Numbered from the stretch's first letter, positions 16,480 to 25,311 are shown. The stretch is DNA of 64,000 nucleotides from Pseudomonas syringae (GCF_001698815.1 NZ_LGSI01000066.1:46032-110031), one strand, 5' to 3'. The notes: generated from the sequence alone by a model not told the origin. A program made the numbers and translations.

Positions 16480-17244
16480 TTAAAGAATGCTGAACGGGAA
16501 GTACTTGTCGTTAATTTTCTTGTAGCTGCCGTCTTCGATGATTTCTTTGATTGCCAGGTTGAGTCTGGCGCGCAGCGGGTCGTTCAGGCGCACGGCGATG
16601 CCGATCTTGTCGTTGTCGTAGACCGGATTACCCTTGAATTCGAAGCTCATGCCCGCGTCGCTTTTCAGCCATTCGTAGCTCGGGTATTTGTCGGCCAGGA
16701 TCGCGTCCAGATGCCCGGCGGCCAGATCGGCGTAGGCGCTTGCCTGCGTGTCGTAGAGCTTGATTGTGACTTCTTCGCCCAGATTCTGTTGCAGCCAGGT
16801 CGCGGATACAGTGTCGTTCTGCGTGCCGATGGTCTTGCCGCGCAACGAGTCTTTGATCGACGCGGTGTCGGTTTTGATGTCGCTGGTCTTGGGGGCGATG
16901 AATTGCAGTTTGTTGGAATAGTACGGGGTGGTGAAGTCCACCAGCGCGCTGCGTTCCGGCGTGATGGACATGGACGACATGATGAAGTCGTAGTTGCCTA
17001 CGACCAGCGACGGAATCATCTCATTCCATCCCGTAACCACCACTTCGCACTCGACTTTCATCTTCGCGCACAGTGCATTGCCGATCTCGACGTCAAAGCC
17101 GACGACCTGGCCGCTGGCGTCTTTGTTATTGAACGGCGGGTAAGCCCCTTCGACGCCCATCTTCAACTTGTCCACAGCAAAAGCGCTGGTCGTGAAAGCC
17201 AGGGCGGCCACTGCGACCAGCAGGCATTTTCTGTACATCTGCAT
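16480..17244 (-). CDS. Periplasmic amino-acid-binding protein (solute-binding family 3)
   Basis: A 254-residue protein with signal peptide MQMYRKCLLVAVAALAFTTS...AFA. The mature part begins LKMGVEGAYPPFNNKD, shows GFDVEIGNALC and the conserved SMSITPERSALVDFTTPYY, then the second lobe with GTQNDTVSATW and YDTQASAYADLAAGHLDAIL. This is the HisJ/ArgT type that binds a polar amino acid such as lysine, arginine or histidine for an ABC importer. No permease or ATPase genes adjoin it, so it is an orphan component. GGAGCAA precedes the ATG at 17244. Confidence 0.88.
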   Translation of the reverse strand: MQMYRKCLLVAVAALAFTTSAFAVDKLKMGVEGAYPPFNNKDASGQVVGFDVEIGNALCAKMKVECEVVVTGWNEMIPSLVVGNYDFIMSSMSITPERSALVDFTTPYYSNKLQFIAPKTSDIKTDTASIKDSLRGKTIGTQNDTVSATWLQQNLGEEVTIKLYDTQASAYADLAAGHLDAILADKYPSYEWLKSDAGMSFEFKGNPVYDNDKIGIAVRLNDPLRARLNLAIKEIIEDGSYKKINDKYFPFSIL

Positions 17245-17492
17245 GGGTGTTGCTCCGTTTGCGGTTGCTGGACATGAATGATTTGCGCCGTGCCGGCAGA
17301 CCGTTGGAGCGGTCTGGCGCGGCGATTCAGCTCTTCGACCCTGGCGCGCGGTAAAAGCTCAACGTCCGAGGGCGCCGAATGAAGTTTATTTCATGGACGA
17401 GCGGGCGTGTGGGATGGTTTTAGCTGAATGGGTCAGATGGATCGACACGCGTTGTACGAGGTTTCGCAATGGACCTGCAAAGACCGGACCTT

Positions 17493-17592
17493 GTAGGAGG
17501 GGACTTGTCCCCGATTGCAATGCGTCCTGCACCGATAAAATCCGAAAGTAACGCCGCCTGTACCGGCCATTCGGGGACAAGTCCCCTCCTAC
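17493..17592. repeat. REPIN
   Basis: GTAGGAGGGGACTTGTCCCC at the left and its complement GGGGACAAGTCCCCTCCTAC at the right, about 60 bp apart. Confidence 0.85.
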
Positions 17593-17858
17593 CTGTAATC
17601 CAGATCGCACCATGGTGGCAGATTCTCTCCTGCGCATTTACGAGTTACGTGCGCTTGTTTTTCCGCACACCCAGACAAGACGCACCGCTGCGGTGCATCG
17701 AGATCCTGGGGTGTGTAGTTTCGGTGCGTTCTCGTGTCGCGTCTTGGGGCGGCAGGTAACAAATCCTACAAAAATGGCTAAACGCCAGTGCAATCAATAA
17801 GTTGTCGTATATCTCCCTAAAGCCTCTATTCCAAGGGCGACGTCGTTTTTGAAACATT

Positions 17859-17874
17859 TTGGCGTAATTCTTGC
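17859..17874 (+). promoter_or_regulatory. Candidate sigma-54 promoter of gabP
   Basis: TTGGCGTAATTCTTGC has the invariant GG and GC with exactly ten bases between, and fits the consensus TTGGCAC-N4-TTGC at most positions. It lies 84 bp before the gabP ATG, which fits nitrogen control of GABA uptake. Confidence 0.5.
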
Positions 17875-17957
17875 GTCAATAATAAAAAACAGCACCGTTG
17901 CTTTCTTTTTACGAAGAGGTCCGGTGCGAATCGTTCCCCCTCTCAAAGGTAGGTTCA

Positions 17958-19349
17958 ATGAGCAGTACCCCGATTTCTTCCGAGCTCGATCAGGGGCTCA
18001 AGCCGCGGCACATTACGATGTTGTCGATTGCCGGTGTGATTGGCGCCGGTTTGTTCGTTGGCTCCGGACATGCCATCGCCGAAGCCGGTCCTGCTGTTCT
18101 GCTGGCCTATGCTGCTGCGGGAACATTGGTGGTGCTGGTGATGCGTATGCTGGCCGAGATGGCGGTTGCGTCGCCCGATACCGGCTCGTTTTCTACCTAT
18201 GCCGACCGCGCGATCGGGCACTGGGCCGGTTTTACCATCGGCTGGTTGTATTGGTGGTTCTGGGTGCTGGTGATTCCGCTGGAGGCCAACGCCGCCGCGA
18301 CCATCCTGCATGCCTGGTTTCCGAATGTGGCGATCTGGGCGTTCACGCTGGTCATCACCTTGCTGCTCACGGTCACCAACCTGTTCAGTGTGAAGAATTA
18401 CGGTGAGTTCGAGTTCTGGTTTGCGCTGATCAAAGTCGTGGCGATCATCGGTTTTGTCGTGCTGGGCGTTGCGGCGATCTTCGGTTTGCTGCCCAACAGC
18501 CAGGTCAGCGGTGTCAGTCATCTGTACGACACCCAAGGCTTCTTGCCCAATGGCATGGGCGCGGTGCTGGCCGCGATGTTGACCACGATGTTCTCGTTCA
18601 TGGGTACCGAGATCGTGACCATCGCGGCCGCTGAATCGAAGGATCCGGAAAAGCAGATCACCAAGGCCACCAATTCGGTGATCTGGCGGATCTCGTTGTT
18701 CTATCTGCTGTCGATTTTCCTCGTCGTGGCATTGGTGCCATGGAATCACAGCGGCCTGGCTGAAGTCGGTTCCTACCAGACCGTGCTGGACATGATGGGC
18801 ATTCCGAACGCCAAGATGATTGTCGATATCGTGGTGTTGATCGCCGTGACCAGCTGCCTTAACTCGGCGCTGTACACCGCTTCGCGGATGCTGTTCTCCC
18901 TGGGCAAACGCGGTGATGCGCCGGCTGTTGCCAAGCGCACTACGCAAAGCGGCACGCCTTATTGGGCGGTGATGTTGTCTACGGGCGCGGCGTTCCTGGC
19001 TGTTTTTGCCAACTATGTCGCCCCGGCAGCGGTGTTCGACTTCCTGCTCGCCAGCTCCGGTGCCATCGCGCTATTGGTGTACCTGGTGATCGCCGTTTCG
19101 CAATTGCGCATGCGCCAGAAGAGCATCGCGGCAGGTGAGAGCGTGGCCTTCCAGATGTGGTTGTTCCCATGGCTGACCTGGGCGGTGATCGTGTTCATCG
19201 TTGCGGTGCTGGGCGTGATGCTGATTCAGGAATCCCATCGCGTGGAAATCCTCGCCACTGGCTTGCTCAGCCTGCTGGTCGTCGCCGCTGGCCTGTTCGT
19301 TGCCCGCCGCCGCAAGATTGAACGGGCTGGCAAGGTTGTGTTGAGCTGA
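17958..19349 (+). CDS. gabP: GABA / amino acid permease (GabP-like, APC superfamily)
   Basis: A 463-residue transporter with about twelve hydrophobic helices. The N-terminal signature LKPRHITMLSIAGVIGAGLF and GSGHAIAEAGPAVLLAY belong to the amino acid permease family, and MGTEIVTIAAAESKDPEKQI is the conserved loop. Overall wording (GVIGAGLFVGSGHAIAEAGP) is closest to 4-aminobutyrate permeases, which bring in GABA with protons across the inner membrane. GABA is also an end product of the spu polyamine pathway in this window. The ATG at 17958 is chosen for the AAAGGTAGG site; the frame opens earlier at 17898 without one. Confidence 0.78.
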   Translation: MSSTPISSELDQGLKPRHITMLSIAGVIGAGLFVGSGHAIAEAGPAVLLAYAAAGTLVVLVMRMLAEMAVASPDTGSFSTYADRAIGHWAGFTIGWLYWWFWVLVIPLEANAAATILHAWFPNVAIWAFTLVITLLLTVTNLFSVKNYGEFEFWFALIKVVAIIGFVVLGVAAIFGLLPNSQVSGVSHLYDTQGFLPNGMGAVLAAMLTTMFSFMGTEIVTIAAAESKDPEKQITKATNSVIWRISLFYLLSIFLVVALVPWNHSGLAEVGSYQTVLDMMGIPNAKMIVDIVVLIAVTSCLNSALYTASRMLFSLGKRGDAPAVAKRTTQSGTPYWAVMLSTGAAFLAVFANYVAPAAVFDFLLASSGAIALLVYLVIAVSQLRMRQKSIAAGESVAFQMWLFPWLTWAVIVFIVAVLGVMLIQESHRVEILATGLLSLLVVAAGLFVARRRKIERAGKVVLS

Positions 19350-19359
19350 CATCGCACAT

Positions 19360-19436
19360 GTAGGAGCCAACTTATGTGGGAGCGAGCTTGCTCGCGAAGC
19401 GTCCTGACATCGCCTCGCCAACAAGTTGGCTCCTAC
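19360..19436. repeat. REP pair
   Basis: GTAGGAGCCAACTT and AAGTTGGCTCCTAC form the outer arms, with GCGAGCTTGCTCGC hairpin between. Confidence 0.75.
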
Positions 19437-19440
19437 AAAA

Positions 19441-19983
19441 TCAACGCATCCGGTACAGCACCGAACGCCCTGTCACTTGATGCTTGATCACGGCCAGCAA
19501 ATGCAGGATCACCAACACGGCAAGTAGCGCACAGAGAAGGTGATGCACGCTTTGCAGCTCGGCCAGGGTGGGCGTTGAGTGAATCAGTTGAGGCATCGGG
19601 ATCATCATCAGCAGGATGACCGGGTGATTCATCATCAGAACCCCAGTGATCAGCACGCCCGCAATCAGCAGATACAGCGCGCTGTGGGTTACCCGTGCCA
19701 GTGTCGCCTGAGCTGACTTGGCGGTTGTTGCAGGTGCTGGCGCCTTGAGGTGCAGCCAGAAGCGCCAGGCGAAGAAGGGGATGAACAGCGTAGATACTTG
19801 CGGATTGAGCGCTTCGACCCATTGACGCAGCGCATCGCCCTTGGGCAGCAGCGCCACGCCGAAACCGCTGACGGTCGCCCAGATGATGACCAGGGCGGAC
19901 AACCAGTGCAGGAAAACCCGAACGCTTGAGTAAGTCTTGGGTCGGCCTGTCGTAGGATCAGCGGTTGGTGTTGTGCTGTTCAT
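19441..19983 (-). CDS. Cytochrome b561-type membrane protein
   Basis: A 180-residue protein with four membrane helices (about residues 20-40, 50-68, 93-115, 145-168). Haem-ligand histidines are visible in VRVFLHWLSALV, ATLARVTHSALYLL and QSVHHLLCALLAVLVILHLL, as in the bacterial b561 family that moves electrons from ubiquinol in the inner membrane. The ATG at 19983 (MNSTTP) is taken as the start; a TTG three codons earlier is possible, and neither has a strong binding site. The acceptor is unknown; some relatives oxidise superoxide. Confidence 0.82.
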   Translation of the reverse strand: MNSTTPTADPTTGRPKTYSSVRVFLHWLSALVIIWATVSGFGVALLPKGDALRQWVEALNPQVSTLFIPFFAWRFWLHLKAPAPATTAKSAQATLARVTHSALYLLIAGVLITGVLMMNHPVILLMMIPMPQLIHSTPTLAELQSVHHLLCALLAVLVILHLLAVIKHQVTGRSVLYRMR

Positions 19984-20094
19984 TGCGTTCAACGTTGCGC
20001 TCGCTGTTGAGAAATAGAGTCATTCTCTTTAAGCAGCGTAAGCTATGCCCTGAAGCGCTCGATGTAAATTAAATAACAGCGTTGAAAATTGATC

Positions 20095-20155
20095 TGGCTC
20101 AGCGAGCCGGCTTCTCGTTGCGCTTGAGCAGCAGGCGCGAGGCTTCGTTGTAGTC
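20095..20155. repeat. 61-bp direct repeat, left copy
   Basis: Identical over 61 bases to 22107-22167. It contains the last 18 codons and stop codon of the gene at 22111-22596, without the rest of that gene. Together the two copies frame the bacteriocin and immunity genes. Confidence 0.9.
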
Positions 20156-20308
20156 AGTTGCAGAAGGTCCTACGCGGAGTCCTACGTCATTCAGAGATAA
20201 TTCAGTCAAGCCGAATGGCTCGCTTCCTCTTATCTAGGTCTAACAATTTTTCTAGTTTCACGCCCTCACGATTCTTTGGCTGAATCGCTCTGTGGGGGCG
20301 AATGATCA

Positions 20309-21694
20309 ATGAAGCAAGTAGGGAAGTCCCGAAGCTGTTCCTGTTCATGTTGTGTGAGCATAAGGTCACCGACCAAGGAGTTTCTGGAGCGACAGCGTCA
20401 GCTGCGCGGAGCCGAAGATGTCCGCCGACAGCAGGCGGCGAGGGCTGCTGACGAGGCCCGGATGCAGGAGGATTTACGCCGTTGGGAGGAGCGCGAAGAA
20501 GCCAGGCGGCTTGAGCCACCAATCGTTCAGCAATGCACTTTTGCCAAATCACTGATGGTGCCCAGGGGGCAAGCCTGTTATCCAAGTGCGAAGGCGCCGT
20601 TTGAAGGGCTGAGCAATTACGGTGATTTTGCTGTGCTCAGTACGGCTGAAGAGATCACCGATGATGGTGCCACGCTGCATTTCATCGGTGGCTCGGTAGA
20701 TGCGCTTACCCTGTCGGGGCGACTGGGCAAAGGTGCGTTGTCATTAGTGCGTACTGTCCCGGTTGCTGTCAGTGGTGCGGGAGCCGCAGCAATTGCTGGT
20801 GCAGCAGGCAGCTCCGTGGCGGGTGGTCTGCTGGCGGGAACCGTCGCCATGCTGATACCCAATTGGTCCTTGGCTCCCGATGCAGCTTTCTACACACGCG
20901 AGGACTTCGCGGACCTGACGACAGCCACTACCGGCGTTCGCATCAATATCAAATACCTGCCAGAACAATCCGTCAGTGCGTTCGGGGTTTACACCGGCGC
21001 TAACCGGGCTTGGCGTAGCGTGCCGCTGATTGCTGCCACCGGGCAGGGTGAACAGCTAGTCGCCGATATGGGTGACGGCATCGGGCTGATCTGGACGCCC
21101 GCTGCTGGCACCCGTGACAAACCAGCCATTCCCGCCCTTGAAGGCGCGCCACAATTACCTGGCCCGCTTGTGTACCCCGAAGCCGAGCAGGCTGAGCGGA
21201 TCTATAAACACCCGGTCCTCGAACAGGACTTTCGCGACGCCATTATCTGGTTCCCCACCAGACCAGAACTGTCGCCTATCTATCTCTCCCTCAGCGTGCG
21301 CAATGCGCCGGGTGTAGTGACCGGTAAAGGCGAGGATGTAATCGGGATCTGGTTGGCGGGTGCAGGCCAAGGTCTTGGTGTACCAATCCCGACGTGGATT
21401 GCGGATAAGCTGAGAGGGCGGGAGTTTTCAAGTTTTGATCTGTTCAGGAAGGCGTTTTGGGGTGAAGTCGCGAACGATTCGGCATTGAGTAGCCAATTTA
21501 CTACGTCGAATCTAGCCGCTTTAAAGAAAGGGTATGCACCAGTGACAACTGCTTTAGGGCAGGCGGGAAAACGAATGTCCTTTGAATTACACCATGTTGA
21601 TAGGGTTGCCGACGGCGGTCCTATTTATGATGTCGACAACATTAGAGTCACTACGCCTAAGAATCATATTGATATTCATCGGGAGCTAAAGTGA
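20309..21694 (+). CDS. Nuclease bacteriocin: S-type pyocin domain with C-terminal HNH DNase
   Basis: A 461-residue protein. Residues 1-20 are Cys-rich (CSCSCC), 22-68 form a charged coiled-coil-like stretch, and about 75-345 match the S-type pyocin domain (CTFAKSLMVPRGQACYPSAK ... ALEGAPQLPGPLVYPEAEQA). The last 90 residues are a colicin E7/E9-type DNase. Its metal-finger residues are intact: His428, His429 (FELHHVDRVADGG), His453 and His457 (NIRVTTPKNHIDIHRE). The toxin should enter related cells and cut their DNA. No long N-terminal receptor-binding or translocation region is present, unlike classical pyocins S1-S3. The start has GGGGGCG upstream. The immunity gene overlaps its end by four bases. 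Confidence 0.85.
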   Translation: MKQVGKSRSCSCSCCVSIRSPTKEFLERQRQLRGAEDVRRQQAARAADEARMQEDLRRWEEREEARRLEPPIVQQCTFAKSLMVPRGQACYPSAKAPFEGLSNYGDFAVLSTAEEITDDGATLHFIGGSVDALTLSGRLGKGALSLVRTVPVAVSGAGAAAIAGAAGSSVAGGLLAGTVAMLIPNWSLAPDAAFYTREDFADLTTATTGVRINIKYLPEQSVSAFGVYTGANRAWRSVPLIAATGQGEQLVADMGDGIGLIWTPAAGTRDKPAIPALEGAPQLPGPLVYPEAEQAERIYKHPVLEQDFRDAIIWFPTRPELSPIYLSLSVRNAPGVVTGKGEDVIGIWLAGAGQGLGVPIPTWIADKLRGREFSSFDLFRKAFWGEVANDSALSSQFTTSNLAALKKGYAPVTTALGQAGKRMSFELHHVDRVADGGPIYDVDNIRVTTPKNHIDIHRELK

Positions 21695-21951
21695 TGGATG
21701 AAAAAACTAAACTTTCGGATTATACCGAACATCAGTTCATGAAGTTTATTGAGGCAATACTGGATGCTGAGACTGAGAGTCAGCGCGACGAGCTGCTTTA
21801 TCATTTCAAGACTGTTGTTCCACATCCAGCAAGTACCGATCTTCTGTTTTATCCCGAGGATGGTGCAGATGATTCAGCAGAGGGAGTAGTGCGAACCATA
21901 CAGGAATGGTGCTTGGCGAATGGCCATCCTGGCTTCAAACCGCGCTTTTGA
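21691..21951 (+). CDS. Immunity protein to the DNase bacteriocin (colicin E/pyocin Im family)
   Basis: An 86-residue acidic protein that matches the colicin immunity family: LSDYTEHQFMKFIEAILDAE, then VVPHPASTDLLFYPEDGADD and GVVRTIQEWCLANGHPGFKP. The helix with HPASTDLLFYP is the conserved binding face that caps the DNase. It protects the producer from the toxin encoded just upstream; ATGA overlap couples their translation. It is the last gene inside the 61-bp repeats. Confidence 0.92.
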   Translation: MMDEKTKLSDYTEHQFMKFIEAILDAETESQRDELLYHFKTVVPHPASTDLLFYPEDGADDSAEGVVRTIQEWCLANGHPGFKPRF

Positions 21952-22106
21952 TCCGCGTTATCAGCTATGCCAGATGGAGCCTCACAAATGTGAGGCTTGG
22001 GCAGCCCACGCGGCGCGAGTGGCAGTGAAAGAACAGGTAGCCGCGAGTCGGCATCAGTCAACTGATCACCGAATCGGTCTCGGTAGCACCATGGCCTGAA
22101 GCAAGT

Positions 22107-22167
22107 TGGCTCAGCGAGCCGGCTTCTCGTTGCGCTTGAGCAGCAGGCGCGAGGCTTCGTTGTAGTC
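22107..22167. repeat. 61-bp direct repeat, right copy
   Basis: This copy is the natural 3' end of the gene at 22111-22596. The left copy is at 20095-20155, so the repeat-to-repeat unit is 2,012 bp. Confidence 0.9.
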
Positions 22168-22596
22168 GGTCTGGAACGAAGTGCTGCCGATCCATTCAAT
22201 CGCCGTGTCTTCGTCTTCTTCGTAGAACATCGCCCGGTAGGTAATCAGCAGGCCCATCATGAAGTCGGTGGCTGGCTCTTCGTCTTCTTCGGCGATGACC
22301 AGTTCCAGCACCGGGTATTGCAGGAACACCACGCACATCGCCAGCTGGCTGATGTTGTGCGCGGCTTTCATGGTCTGGAACAAATCATCGAAGTCGGCAG
22401 GGTCGAAGCCGTTTTCTTCAATGTCCTTGAAGTCGAAGGTGCTCAAGTCGATTTCGACGTCATCGAATGGCTGGTTGACCAGCGGCGAAGCGAAGACCGG
22501 ATGCACAACGTTTTGCACCGGTTTGCTGGAGCGGTTCTGCTTGGCCTTGGCTTTCGCTCGTTGGGCGCGTTTGTGCTGCTTGTCTGGCGAGGCCAT
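22111..22596 (-). CDS. Conserved acidic hypothetical protein
   Basis: A 161-residue protein with a basic N-terminus (MASPDKQHKRAQRAKAKAKQ) and an acidic body (VEIDLSTFDFKDIEENGFDP; FYEEDEDTAIEWIG). No signal peptide or enzyme motif is visible, so it is cytoplasmic. The ATG at 22596 has AGGA nine bases upstream; the frame open to 22773 overlaps the AraC gene and is not preferred. Function unknown. Its last 18 codons are duplicated 2 kb away, beyond the bacteriocin genes. Confidence 0.7.
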   Translation of the reverse strand: MASPDKQHKRAQRAKAKAKQNRSSKPVQNVVHPVFASPLVNQPFDDVEIDLSTFDFKDIEENGFDPADFDDLFQTMKAAHNISQLAMCVVFLQYPVLELVIAEEDEEPATDFMMGLLITYRAMFYEEDEDTAIEWIGSTSFQTDYNEASRLLLKRNEKPAR

Positions 22597-22669
22597 GGGC
22601 TTGGGTCCTGTTGCGGTCGAAGGTTCACAGGCCGCTATTGAAACGCAGACAGTTGGATTTACCAAGGCG

Positions 22670-23677
22670 CTATTTACTGACGCCTTCGCGATATTGACCT
22701 GGCGACTGCCCCGTCCAGCGTCTGAATGCGCGGCTGAAGCTGCTGGTGTCGGCAAATCCAAGCAGATAGGCAACCTCGCTCAATGAATTGCGCGGATCAC
22801 TCAGATGCTGCAACGCCAGATTCTGTCGCACCTCGTTCAGCAGCAGATCATAGCGGCAACCTTCATCCGCCAGATGCCGCTGCAAACTGCGCAGACTGAC
22901 ATGCAACGTCTGGGCAATGCGTTCAGCAGAGGGTTCGCCTTCGGGCAGCTGCGCTTCGATGATGGCGCGTACGCGACGTTCCCAGGTCAGCGGCTGGAGT
23001 TGCTCAAGGGTGCGGTTGAGCACGGTTTCGTTGTGCTGCGCCAGTTCCGGGTTGCCGTCGTCCAGATGGCTGTCGAAATCGGCACAGTCGAACTCCAGCA
23101 GATTCTCCTCGGCGGCAAAGAATATCGGCGCCCGGAACACCTGGCGCCAGGGCGTAGGATCCGCCGGTTCCGGACGTTGCAGGTGCACCGCCAGCGGCGC
23201 ATAGGTTCTTCCCAGCCGGTTGCGGCAGGTGCGCACGTAAATGGCGGCAAACGCGTCCAGCGCTTCATGAGCTGGCGCTGGGCTATCGACCGGCACGCGG
23301 AAACGGAACCGGTAACGGTCTCCGGCGCGTTGCAGGTCCAGTTCGAGCGCATCGCTGACCACCGGGTGATAACGCACGATGCGCTCGAACACCTCGCGCA
23401 ACGACCCGCTGGCTACCAGCGCATAACCCAGCGCATGGAAGGTGGTCGGGCTCACAAACCGGGAAACCCGCAAGCCAATGGCCGGATCGCCGCTGGCCTG
23501 GACCGCCAGTTGCCACAGGCGCGTGGTGTCGCTCACCGGATAGCGGGCGTTGGGATCGTCCATCAATTGCGGGTCCAGCCCAGCCGCTCGACACAGCGCA
23601 ACGCTGTCCAGGCCCAAAGCATCGAGCTGCTTGCGCAAGGCGCGGGTCCAGCTGGCGAGGATGCTTGGTTCGTGCAT
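22670..23677 (-). CDS. AraC-family transcriptional regulator
   Basis: A 335-residue regulator. Residues about 20-205 are the Arabinose_bd-type sensor (TRLWQLAVQASGDPAIGLRV, FHALGYALVASGSLREVFER). The C-terminal 95 residues hold two helix-turn-helix units: SAERIAQTLHVSLRSLQRHL and NSLSEVAYLLGFADTSSFSR with AFRRWTGQSPGQYR. It is divergent from the desaturase gene at 23778, with 100 bp between the starts, so it likely controls that gene in response to a lipid or related signal. This is an inference from position and from known DesT/OruR-like pairs. Confidence 0.9.
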   Translation of the reverse strand: MHEPSILASWTRALRKQLDALGLDSVALCRAAGLDPQLMDDPNARYPVSDTTRLWQLAVQASGDPAIGLRVSRFVSPTTFHALGYALVASGSLREVFERIVRYHPVVSDALELDLQRAGDRYRFRFRVPVDSPAPAHEALDAFAAIYVRTCRNRLGRTYAPLAVHLQRPEPADPTPWRQVFRAPIFFAAEENLLEFDCADFDSHLDDGNPELAQHNETVLNRTLEQLQPLTWERRVRAIIEAQLPEGEPSAERIAQTLHVSLRSLQRHLADEGCRYDLLLNEVRQNLALQHLSDPRNSLSEVAYLLGFADTSSFSRAFRRWTGQSPGQYREGVSK

Positions 23678-23777
23678 ACAGATTGGCGCTTCCGGTCAAC
23701 AGGTTGGCGTGAGGGGGCGCGCGGTGTTCCGCAAGTCCGCGCACAGTGCTTTCACTTCATACCTAGAGGATGGAAGC

Positions 23778-24824
23778 ATGCACGACACTTCTGCAAGTCC
23801 CGCCAGACTGAATGCGCAGCAGCGATCAGCACATATTCGCGCCGTGGTAATGGAGCGCGGTGAAGAACTGCGGGCGCGCTATCCGATTCTTCGTCATCAG
23901 GACGCGATTGGCGTTGGCATCTTGCTGTTCGCCCTGACGGGCATGATCGCCAGCGCCGCCTTGTACATCGGCGGCTATGTGGCCTGGTGGGTGTGCCTGC
24001 TGCTCAACGGGTTTTTCGCGTCCCTGACCCACGAACTTGAACACGACCTGATCCACAGCATGTATTTCCGCAAGCAGCGCATCCCGCACAACCTGATGCT
24101 GGCGCTGGTCTGGCTAGCGCGCCCCAGCACCATCAATCCGTGGATTCGTCGACATCTGCACCTCAACCACCACAAGGTTTCCGGCACCGAGGCCGACATG
24201 GAAGAGCGCGCCATCACCAACGGCGAACCTTGGGGCCTGGCGCGGCTGCTGATGGTCGGTGACAACGTGATGTCCTCGCTGATCCGCATGCTGCGAGCGA
24301 AAACCCCCGCGCACAAACTCAGCATTCTCAAGCGCACCCTCAAAGTCTATTTCCCGCTGGCCTTGCTCAACTGGGGCTGCTGGTACGTATTTCTAGGCTT
24401 CCACGCAGCCAACGGCGTTGCCGGTTTGCTCGGCTCACCGATTGTCTGGTCGGCGGACACAATGGCGGTCATGCAAGTGATCGACATCGCGGTCGTGGTG
24501 CTGGTCGGTCCCAATGTCCTGCGCACGTTTTGCCTGCACTTCGTCAGCTCGAACATGCACTACTACGGCGACGTCGAGCCTGGCAACGTGCTGCAGCAGA
24601 CCCAAGTCATGAACCCGTGGTGGATGTGGCCGATGCAAGCGTTCTGCTTCAACTTCGGCAGCACCCATGGCATCCACCACTTTGTGGTCAAGGAGCCGTT
24701 CTACATCCGCCAGATGACCAGCCCGGTGGCACACAAAGTCATGGCCGAAATGGGCGTGCGCTTCAACGACTTCGGCACGTTTGCCAGGGCGAATCGATTT
24801 GAGCGGGAGGAGGCGCGGGTTTAA
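23778..24824 (+). CDS. Fatty acid desaturase family membrane enzyme
   Basis: A 348-residue integral membrane di-iron enzyme. The three histidine boxes are present: THELEHD, RRHLHLNHH and STHGIHH. Hydrophobic pairs lie near residues 40-85 and 185-240. Members add a double bond or hydroxyl to lipid chains using oxygen and an electron donor. The ATG at 23778 follows GAGGATGGAAG; the long frame to 23550 runs through the divergent regulator gene. It is probably controlled by the AraC-type regulator next to it. Confidence 0.85.
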   Translation: MHDTSASPARLNAQQRSAHIRAVVMERGEELRARYPILRHQDAIGVGILLFALTGMIASAALYIGGYVAWWVCLLLNGFFASLTHELEHDLIHSMYFRKQRIPHNLMLALVWLARPSTINPWIRRHLHLNHHKVSGTEADMEERAITNGEPWGLARLLMVGDNVMSSLIRMLRAKTPAHKLSILKRTLKVYFPLALLNWGCWYVFLGFHAANGVAGLLGSPIVWSADTMAVMQVIDIAVVVLVGPNVLRTFCLHFVSSNMHYYGDVEPGNVLQQTQVMNPWWMWPMQAFCFNFGSTHGIHHFVVKEPFYIRQMTSPVAHKVMAEMGVRFNDFGTFARANRFEREEARV

Positions 24825-24853
24825 CAGGGGTTTCAGTGGGCGTGCGGACTCCG

Positions 24854-24954
24854 GTAGGGCCGGACTTGTCCGGGAAGGCGTCGGTTCAGGCACTGGAGGT
24901 GGGGCAGGTGTATTGAGGTTGGCTGGCCTTTTCGAGGACAAGTCCCCTCCTACC
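24854..24954. repeat. REPIN
   Basis: GTAGGGCCGGACTTGTCCGG at the left and GAGGACAAGTCCCCTCCTAC at the right, about 60 bp apart. Confidence 0.75.
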
Positions 24955-25068
24955 GGCTTTGCGTATGACTGTAATGCCGCTCGAAGTCGGTCAGGCGAAT
25001 TGTTGGAGACAGACCGCCCAGCCGTTCATGCTCCACTTTCGTCAGTTCGCGCGGAGCGCCAGGACCGA

Positions 25069-25311
25069 TCAATCTTCGGGGTCTTTAGGCTCTTCAGGTC
25101 TCCACCGCTGGATAAGCTCCGCCATGCCAGCGACGATTGTGTCGGAATTGCTCTCCAGGACCGCCAGATAGCTACGGATGCTGTCGGATGTCTCTTGGTC
25201 ACCTTGGTGCTCGATCCACATACGAACCTCACCCACGGCCAAGGCGATGGCGTTGATGTTCTGATTAAAGCGCGCGAGCAGGATAGGGGTAGGGTCATCG
25301 GGTAGTGGCAT
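25069..25311 (-). CDS. Small hypothetical protein
   Basis: An 80-residue protein (MPLPDDPTPILLARFNQNIN) with a strong ribosome binding site (GGAGGAAACACC before ATG). It is mainly helical and acidic with no signal peptide. No function is recognised. It stands alone upstream of a set of terminators that belong to the tRNA-Phe side. Confidence 0.6.
   Translation of the reverse strand: MPLPDDPTPILLARFNQNINAIALAVGEVRMWIEHQGDQETSDSIRSYLAVLESNSDTIVAGMAELIQRWRPEEPKDPED

Larger units (their letters stand above)
17245..17957. other. Intergenic region holding a REPIN and the gabP promoter
   Basis: About 710 bp between two divergent genes. It carries a REPIN (17493-17592) and a sigma-54-like promoter (17859-17874), listed separately. 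The stretch 17610-17850 has no gene; ACCGCTGCGGT near 17683 is a small palindrome. Confidence 0.5.

Noticed and set aside
22597..22773. Longer start for the acidic protein at 22111
   Set aside because: The extension would overlap the AraC gene end in another frame and lacks a binding site; ATG at 22596 has AGGA.
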